A stretch of DNA of 32,395 nt. It comes from a virus. The stretch lies in the IMG/VR virus record IMGVR_UViG_3300037852_000123, positions 1 through 32,395 of that record; one strand, written 5' to 3'. The notes under the pieces were generated by a model, which searched no databases, was not told the origin of the DNA, and worked only from the letters and a program-made list of their open reading frames with translations. The translations under genes and the position numbers were made by a program. Positions 28,617 to 32,395 of this stretch are shown one piece after another (position 1 is the stretch's first letter; each line of letters opens with the position of its first letter).

Positions 28617-28807
28617 GCGACGAGGAACCAGAATGCCCGAACTGCGGCTCAATCAGTTTCGATAAGGGGGCTGCCGGTGGGCATTCGACGGCGCTGGTCG
28701 GTGAGCAGACATTCCGCTGCAGGGGCTGCGGTCTGTACTTCACGCGCGCGCAAATCTGCGGTGATAACTTTGAGTGGAATGGCGAAGTGATTCGGCCGAC
28801 AGAATAA
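28613..28807 (+). CDS. Small zinc-ribbon protein, 64 aa
   Basis: CPNCGSISFDKG and CRGCGLYFTRAQIC form a typical zinc ribbon, reminiscent of TFIIS-like or transposase ribbons. The remainder is an acidic end (FEWNGEVIRPTE). The ATG overlaps the previous stop as ATGA. It is the last gene before the excisionase. Confidence 0.65.
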   Translation: MSDEEPECPNCGSISFDKGAAGGHSTALVGEQTFRCRGCGLYFTRAQICGDNFEWNGEVIRPTE

Positions 28808-28808
28808 C

Positions 28809-29174
28809 GTGACTGAATATCGCACCATGAATCTTGCCGAAGCGGCTGAATTCCTTAAGATTCACCCAGATACGCTGGCGGCCAATGCCCGTGATGGAAA
28901 AATTCCAGGTGCGAAAATCGGGCGCGCATGGGTATTCTTGCCGGACCAACTACGAGAGCACGTTATAAAGTGTCAATCTACCGCCGCAAGGGAAGTCCGC
29001 ACTGGTGGGTCAACATCTCAATCGCTGGGCGAAAGACTCGCCGCACGACGCGCACAGATGACCGCGGGGAAGCGAAGGCTTTCGAGGAACGCGAGCGCGC
29101 CAGGTTGTGGCGACTCAACCAGCTCGGCGACCGTTCTGCCGTTCGCTGGGCCGAAGCAGCGGCGCGATGGCTGA
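28809..29174 (+). CDS. Excisionase-like helix-turn-helix protein, 121 aa
   Basis: Residues 7-50 (MNLAEAAEFLKIHPDTLAAN, then GKIPGAKIGRAWVFLPDQLR) are a MerR-like helix-turn-helix of the excisionase family. The tail CQSTAAREVRTGGSTSQSLG keeps a Cys-x-Ser-Thr ... Thr-Gly-Gly-Ser pattern that I know from related phage proteins, so the part overlapping the integrase gene looks genuine. I give GTG 28809; an ATG at 28827 is a shorter alternative. The overlap with the integrase is about 205 bp if that gene starts at 28970. Confidence 0.7.
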   Translation: MTEYRTMNLAEAAEFLKIHPDTLAANARDGKIPGAKIGRAWVFLPDQLREHVIKCQSTAAREVRTGGSTSQSLGERLAARRAQMTAGKRRLSRNASAPGCGDSTSSATVLPFAGPKQRRDG

Positions 29175-30004
29175 ACGAAACCACAAAACGCAGCAAATCT
29201 AAGGACGATCACATCTTGACGTGGTTCGCAGCGCACCTGGATGACGAGCCATTAAGTGCGATCGACAGAGACGCGATTGAGCAGCTGCGGGAGATGGGGC
29301 TCGAGGAAGGTAAAAGCAAAGCGACGGTGGACCGGCACATGTGCGTGCTGCGCGCGGTGTTGAGGAAGAGTGCGAGAGAGTGGGGATATCTGGAGGCGGC
29401 GCCGAATGTGCCGATGTATGCAGCGCCGGTGCCTGAGCCGCGATGGCTCACCCGGGGCGAGATGGCGAGACTGCTGAAGCAGCTGCCGCCGCATCTGAAG
29501 TTGGCGGCCGAGTTTGCGGTCTATACGGGCCTGCGCATGCGTTCGCAGTTGCAGCTCACCTGGGACCGGATCGACTTCACGAACAAGCGGCTCTGGATCC
29601 CAGGCGATCAAATGAAAGGCGCGCGGGCGCACGGCATTCCGTTGGCGGCTACCGCAGTAAGGATCCTTCGCGAGGCGAGGAAGTTGAATCCCGCCGGCGA
29701 TCGCGTGTTCCAGTACGAGGGCAAATCGCTCGATGACTGCAACACCAGGGCGTTCCAGAAGGCCGTAGAGCGGAGCGGCGTGGGGCCGCTGCGATGGCAT
29801 GACCTGCGCCACACCTTTGCAGCATGGGCAATTCAGGACGGCGTTACGCCCTATGAACTGATGTTGCTCGGCGGATGGAAAACATACTCGATGGTGATGC
29901 GGTACGCGCATCTTGCGCCCGATCACCTCGCCGCGGCGGCGGCCAAGATAGGCGCTAGGAGGGTGACAAACAGGGCACAGCGCCGGAAGGCCTCCGGCGC
30001 GTAA
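28970..30004 (+). CDS. int: Tyrosine recombinase, phage integrase
   Basis: The catalytic set is present: Arg189 (YTGLRMRSQ), His277-x-x-Arg280 (HDLRHTFAAW), Trp303 (LGGWKTYS) and the nucleophile Tyr312 (MRYAHL). An N-terminal arm/SAM-like domain (residues 1-160) starts with SIYRRKGSPHWWVNISIAG, typical for this integrase group. I choose GTG 28970 because of that family-like start; ATG 28928 in the same frame would add 14 residues. The gene ends 13 bp before an attP-like tRNA-Ala core. It should integrate the phage at that tRNA and, with the excisionase, excise it. It is the distal gene of the rightward early operon. Confidence 0.92.
   Translation: MSIYRRKGSPHWWVNISIAGRKTRRTTRTDDRGEAKAFEERERARLWRLNQLGDRSAVRWAEAAARWLNETTKRSKSKDDHILTWFAAHLDDEPLSAIDRDAIEQLREMGLEEGKSKATVDRHMCVLRAVLRKSAREWGYLEAAPNVPMYAAPVPEPRWLTRGEMARLLKQLPPHLKLAAEFAVYTGLRMRSQLQLTWDRIDFTNKRLWIPGDQMKGARAHGIPLAATAVRILREARKLNPAGDRVFQYEGKSLDDCNTRAFQKAVERSGVGPLRWHDLRHTFAAWAIQDGVTPYELMLLGGWKTYSMVMRYAHLAPDHLAAAAAKIGARRVTNRAQRRKASGA
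29969..29981 (+). repeat. Direct repeat, possible integrase arm site (left)
   Basis: AACAGGGCACAGC occurs here, at the end of int, and again at 30154-30166. The two copies flank the att core, as arm-type sites of tyrosine integrases do. Confidence 0.5.
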
Positions 30005-30017
30005 GTCATTGAAAAGA

Positions 30018-30065
30018 TGGTGGAGGAGAAGGGGATCGAACCCTCGACCTTCGCATTGCGAATGC
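30018..30065 (-). other. attP core: 3' half of a tRNA-Ala(CGC) gene
   Basis: Read on the minus strand, the segment gives an anticodon loop TTCGCAA (anticodon CGC at 30058-30060), the 3' anticodon stem, variable loop AGGTC, T arm GAGGG-TTCGATC-CCCTT, acceptor strand CTCCTCC and ACCA. The D arm and 5' acceptor are absent, and the anticodon stem is broken at 30066. It is therefore a partial tRNA, as in phage att cores. The orientation, with CCA facing the integrase, does not fit an integrated prophage end, so I call attP. CTACC-AC-GGTAG (30065-30076) lies just beyond the core. Confidence 0.75.
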
Positions 30066-30153
30066 TACCACGGTAGTCGAATCGAGCGAAATCAAGCACT
30101 TGCCGACTGGCTAAACGACCTAAAAGGGTCTAAAACGGCCACTCAATAGCACG

Positions 30154-30166
30154 AACAGGGCACAGC
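30154..30166 (+). repeat. Direct repeat, possible integrase arm site (right)
   Basis: This is the second exact copy of AACAGGGCACAGC. Between it and the core lie three CTAAA-starting elements about 10 bp apart (30111, 30120, 30130), which may bind an accessory protein such as the excisionase. Confidence 0.5.
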
Positions 30167-30183
30167 AGGGATGGGGAGAAACA

Positions 30184-30555
30184 ATGAGAATTCTAGTAGC
30201 GGTGGTATTGGCAGGGATTCTGGCGGGATGCGTCAGCTCAGGTACGAAGGTCACTCAATCGCAGATGTCAGCCTTCCAGGTCGGCAAGACTACGGAGACC
30301 GAAGTGATCGCGGCATTTGGAGCCCCGAACAGTACATCGGTGCTGTCCGACGGATCGAAGGTCGATGTCTACGTGCACGTCTCCGCCCATGCGAACGCAG
30401 CGAGCTACGTGCCGATAGTCGGTCTATTCGCCGGCGGCGCAAAGAGCAGTAGCGATACCGCGGTGTTCAGCTTCGGCCCCGACGGCCTACTCAAGTCCAC
30501 GAGCAGCAACACGGCGCACAGCGACGTAAATACCGGCCTCGCGAATCAGAAGTGA
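30184..30555 (+). CDS. BamE/SmpA-like lipoprotein, 123 aa
   Basis: The signal peptide MRILVAVVLAGILAGC has a good lipobox (LAGC). The mature protein has the two-strand/helix pattern of the BamE (SmpA/OmlA) fold: MSAFQVGKTTETEVIAAFGA, PNSTSVLSDGSKVDVYVH and a final strand DTAVFSFGPDGLLKS. The core BamE motif around VGxTxxxVxxxxGxP is visible. GGGGAGA precedes the ATG. Cellular BamE helps insert outer-membrane proteins. A phage copy could alter the cell surface in a lysogen (a 'moron'), which is an inference. It lies just after attP and points away from it. Confidence 0.7.
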   Translation: MRILVAVVLAGILAGCVSSGTKVTQSQMSAFQVGKTTETEVIAAFGAPNSTSVLSDGSKVDVYVHVSAHANAASYVPIVGLFAGGAKSSSDTAVFSFGPDGLLKSTSSNTAHSDVNTGLANQK

Positions 30556-30567
30556 TTTTCGTGCGCA

Positions 30568-30593
30568 CCTGGCCGGGGAACACCCCGGCCAGG
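30568..30593. terminator. Perfect 11-bp hairpin between convergent units
   Basis: CCTGGCCGGGG and its exact complement flank an AACA loop. It begins 12 nt after the lipoprotein stop and lies before the end of the leftward operon at 30839, so it could work in both directions. No U-run follows on either strand, so classical termination is uncertain. In 30594-30838 I see no gene on either strand. Confidence 0.5.
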
Positions 30594-30838
30594 GCGGACG
30601 TCATGTTCGGGGTCTCGAATGATCCCACGTGGCAGCGGACGGACGGTCTACATCTCGACTCCCCGGTTTGAGCAGCCTACCGCGCTACCCTCCGTCGGCC
30701 CTCGTAATCGGCCGTGGCCCCTTTGCACCGTCAGTCAGGGGCAAGATTGCTTCGATCACGCTGCCTGCAGTACATCACCGTCAACAACCCCTTCTCGGTG
30801 GTGGCAATGCAGTGAGGCGGACGGATTGTACGCCAGAC

Positions 30839-31231
30839 TTATTTGATCTCGCCAGCAGTTATGTAGCCATGCCAATGGCCCGACGCGCTGGCATCGAGAG
30901 ATGGCGTCACGCTCATCGTCGCGAAATCATCGCTGGTTCGATTCCAAGCAGAAGTCGCCCGACAGTCGACGACATCGTGATATGCCCCCTCGGTCGGATC
31001 CGGGTGAGCCAAGTCTTTCAATGCCTCATAGAAAAGCGCGCGCTCGCCACGCGAGCCCCGCAGCGGCTCGATCGGGAAATCATCTGGCAGGCGCGGCAGA
31101 GTGGCAGCCGCGACGAAAAAACAGGTCAGCCAGGTATCGCCTTTGCTGGCGCAATGTGGACAGAGAAACATGATTGCGATGCGGGCGCCGTTATATTCGA
31201 GCCAGCGCGGCTTCAGATCGGTGAGCCTCAC
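30839..31231 (-). CDS. DUF6527-like phage protein, 130 aa
   Basis: The protein starts MRLTDLKPRWLEYNGARIAI, has a CPHC pair, and ends with a WNRTSDDFATMSVTPSLDAS segment and GHWHGYITAGEIK. This matches the small phage family whose members run from MRLxDLxPRW to a C-terminal WHGFIxxGE, sometimes with metal-binding Cys/His. The function is unknown. Its start overlaps the stop of a related gene at 31228. Confidence 0.7.
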   Translation of the reverse strand: MRLTDLKPRWLEYNGARIAIMFLCPHCASKGDTWLTCFFVAAATLPRLPDDFPIEPLRGSRGERALFYEALKDLAHPDPTEGAYHDVVDCRATSAWNRTSDDFATMSVTPSLDASASGHWHGYITAGEIK

Positions 31232-31575
31232 TTCGGCACTTCCCGCTGATCAAGATGCCACTCGCCGGCGGTCAGAAAACCGTGCCACAGCTCGATATTC
31301 GTTTTGCCATGGTCCTGGCTCGTCGAGATCCTGATGCTTGGCCGCGCGCTGATCGATCCGTCGGCGTGTACCGTGATCTGATGCCCGTGAAGATTTGCTG
31401 TGTGCCCGTTGGGCGAGCATGCGAGCCACATCGGATAATGCTTCGACCAGTCGAAATCGGTGCGCAGCGGCGAGCCGTTCGCCATGCGCTTTGGATCCAC
31501 AAGCACATAATCGCCGGGCTCGAGTTTGTCATTGAACCAGCCATTCTCATCAGGCTGTACGCGTCGGCCTTTCAT
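31228..31575 (-). CDS. DUF6527-like phage protein, 115 aa, paralogue
   Basis: It shares the C-terminal IELWHGFLTAGEWHL element and an internal SARPSIRIS segment with its neighbour, but starts differently (MKGRRVQPDENGWFNDKLEP). GGAG precedes the ATG at 31575. The pair probably arose by duplication, and the exact role is unknown. Confidence 0.65.
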   Translation of the reverse strand: MKGRRVQPDENGWFNDKLEPGDYVLVDPKRMANGSPLRTDFDWSKHYPMWLACSPNGHTANLHGHQITVHADGSISARPSIRISTSQDHGKTNIELWHGFLTAGEWHLDQREVPK

Positions 31576-31596
31576 TTCGATCTCCGATTCAGCGGG

Positions 31597-32169
31597 TCAA
31601 ATATTTCTGCCGATGTAAAACTGCCCCCAGCTCTCGACCTTGCCAGGCGTGAACCAATCGCTGTGTCCCCACACCATCGGCTCGCCGGGCGTAGCGCCGC
31701 AATTGAAGTTCGGGATGGTGGGATCGGTGCCGTCGTAGCCGGCGTGCCCGAGCTCGCCCCACACTTTGTCGACCAGACCCAGTTCCTGTTCGACTTTGGC
31801 GGCCTCGGTGATGTCATCGCCCTGGTTCCAATAGACATCGATCCGCGGAACGCACGCTGGCCGCACGATGTCTTGCTCGAGGGCGCCATTGATGAACGAT
31901 GCGCCGGCGAGCTGCGGACACTCCGGCCGGTTCATGATGTCGTAGCAGATCGCCGCGCCGTTGGAATGCCCGATGAGCCTGTCGCCCTCTTTCAGGAAAG
32001 CAAGCAGACAGCCAACGATGATGGGATTGACGAACTTGGTCTCAAGGCTCGCGATCCAGCCGTAGTCCGGATAGATGACCTCGAAGGCGGCCGCCTGCAG
32101 GATGGGTATTAAGTTGCGAACCGGCGATGGGCCCTCGGTGTGAATGCCGTGTACGAGGATGACTCTCAT
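31597..32169 (-). CDS. Alpha/beta hydrolase, lipase/esterase-like, 190 aa
   Basis: The catalytic layout is visible: VILVHGIH forms the oxyanion site, RLIGHSNGAAI holds the nucleophile Ser (GHSNG), YWNQGDDITEA an acid, and VWGHSDWF the final His. At 190 aa it is a minimal single-domain enzyme. There is no signal peptide, so it would act in the cytoplasm, in virions, or after holin action on cell-envelope lipids or esters. Some phages use such esterases in lysis. The ATG overlaps the previous stop as ATGA, with GGAGGG upstream. The substrate is not known. Confidence 0.78.
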   Translation of the reverse strand: MRVILVHGIHTEGPSPVRNLIPILQAAAFEVIYPDYGWIASLETKFVNPIIVGCLLAFLKEGDRLIGHSNGAAICYDIMNRPECPQLAGASFINGALEQDIVRPACVPRIDVYWNQGDDITEAAKVEQELGLVDKVWGELGHAGYDGTDPTIPNFNCGATPGEPMVWGHSDWFTPGKVESWGQFYIGRNI

Positions 32170-32384
32170 GAGCCCTCCCCTGCATGATTGTCGTCCCAGC
32201 TTCCGAAGCCGGTCAGCGCGGGCTTAAGCGTCTCGCGCACTTTCGCCAGGTGTTCATCCGGCAGCGGCTCGTGAATCTGCAGGCCTTTGGCCGCGATATC
32301 CTTTTTGATGGTGATGAAGGCCTCGGCCGCACCTCCGATGTTGTCGAGAATCTCGCAGAGCATCAGAAACAGACCGACGGTCAT
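32166..32384 (-). CDS. Hypothetical protein, 72 aa
   Basis: The protein begins MTVGLFLMLCEILDNIGGAA and continues with an amphipathic helix (FITIKKDIAAKGLQIHEPLP). The N-terminal hydrophobic piece is short and contains acidic residues, so it is not a convincing holin. The position upstream of the hydrolase would fit a lysis or late accessory protein. The start is 11 bases from the window edge, so its promoter and any gene before it cannot be seen. Confidence 0.5.
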   Translation of the reverse strand: MTVGLFLMLCEILDNIGGAAEAFITIKKDIAAKGLQIHEPLPDEHLAKVRETLKPALTGFGSWDDNHAGEGS

Positions 32385-32395
32385 GATGGCGCCCT

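Noticed and set aside
30018-30065. Functional tRNA-Ala gene
   Set aside because: Only the anticodon loop to CCA part is present. The D arm and 5' acceptor strand are missing on the flanking sequence.
30018-30166. Prophage boundary with host chromosome on the right
   Set aside because: An orphan core at a prophage end should have its CCA side facing the host. Here it faces the integrase, and phage-like late genes follow on the right.
30619-30846. Short + strand frames after the lipoprotein hairpin
   Set aside because: No ribosome site or recognisable protein features. They run into the 3' end of the convergent gene at 30839.
32166-32384. Holin
   Set aside because: Its hydrophobic N-terminal segment is short and interrupted by acidic residues, so a membrane-spanning helix is not convincing.

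Overview
The window looks like about 32 kb of a temperate tailed-phage genome (or a phage contig) from a GC-rich, probably proteobacterial, host. The reasons are: a lambda-like divergent regulatory switch, compact operons whose genes overlap by ATGA/GTGA/TTGA, good Shine-Dalgarno sites, a tyrosine integrase beside an attP-like tRNA-Ala fragment, RusA and RecE-like recombination genes, and a BamE-type lipoprotein. No terminase, portal, capsid, tail tube or tape-measure gene is visible, so the virion module must lie mainly outside the window. Nothing in the window is recognisably chromosomal.

Layout. (1) 68-9494, leftward: probable virion/host-recognition genes. They include an Asp-box beta-propeller, a 471-aa glycine/threonine/serine-rich protein, an 862-aa protein built of about 23 imperfect repeats and a small HNH endonuclease. 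A rho-independent terminator at 9514-9540 separates them from the next block. (2) 9578-14717, leftward early/replication operon: a YdaS/Cro-like regulator, a ribbon-helix-helix protein, a lambda-O-like replication protein that carries an iteron-like region inside its gene, a RusA resolvase and several small unknowns. (3) 14726-15332, the genetic switch: a short Cro/C1-type repressor between two divergent sigma70-like promoters, with five copies of the operator TTACC-N4-GGTAA. (4) 15354-30004, rightward early operon: small zinc-ribbon proteins, a group of exported or membrane proteins, a PD-(D/E)XK exonuclease, a RecA-like ATPase and a ParB-like protein. A complete diversity-generating retroelement (DGR) follows, then a HerA-like ATPase, many tiny Cys-rich proteins, an excisionase and the integrase. 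(5) 30018-30065, attP core in the 3' half of a tRNA-Ala gene. (6) 30184-32384: a lipoprotein gene, then a leftward group (alpha/beta hydrolase and two DUF6527-like proteins) that looks like the tail end of a late operon.

The main discovery is the DGR at 21237-23944. Two adjacent DUF1566-type target genes each end in a variable repeat (VR1, VR2). They are followed by an Avd-like accessory gene, an adenine-rich template repeat (TR) and a reverse transcriptase. Within the aligned blocks, all 13 TR/VR1 differences and all 16 TR/VR2 differences fall on TR adenines, which is the signature of adenine-specific mutagenic retrohoming. Two aspects are unusual. The TR lies in frame inside the 5' end of the reverse-transcriptase ORF, whose start overlaps the avd stop as ATGA. 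The cassette also sits in the repressor-controlled early/integration operon rather than beside tail-fibre genes. The operators show how the cassette could be controlled: promoter 15304-15332 is overlapped by two operators, and every gene from 15354 to 30004 points the same way with very short gaps.
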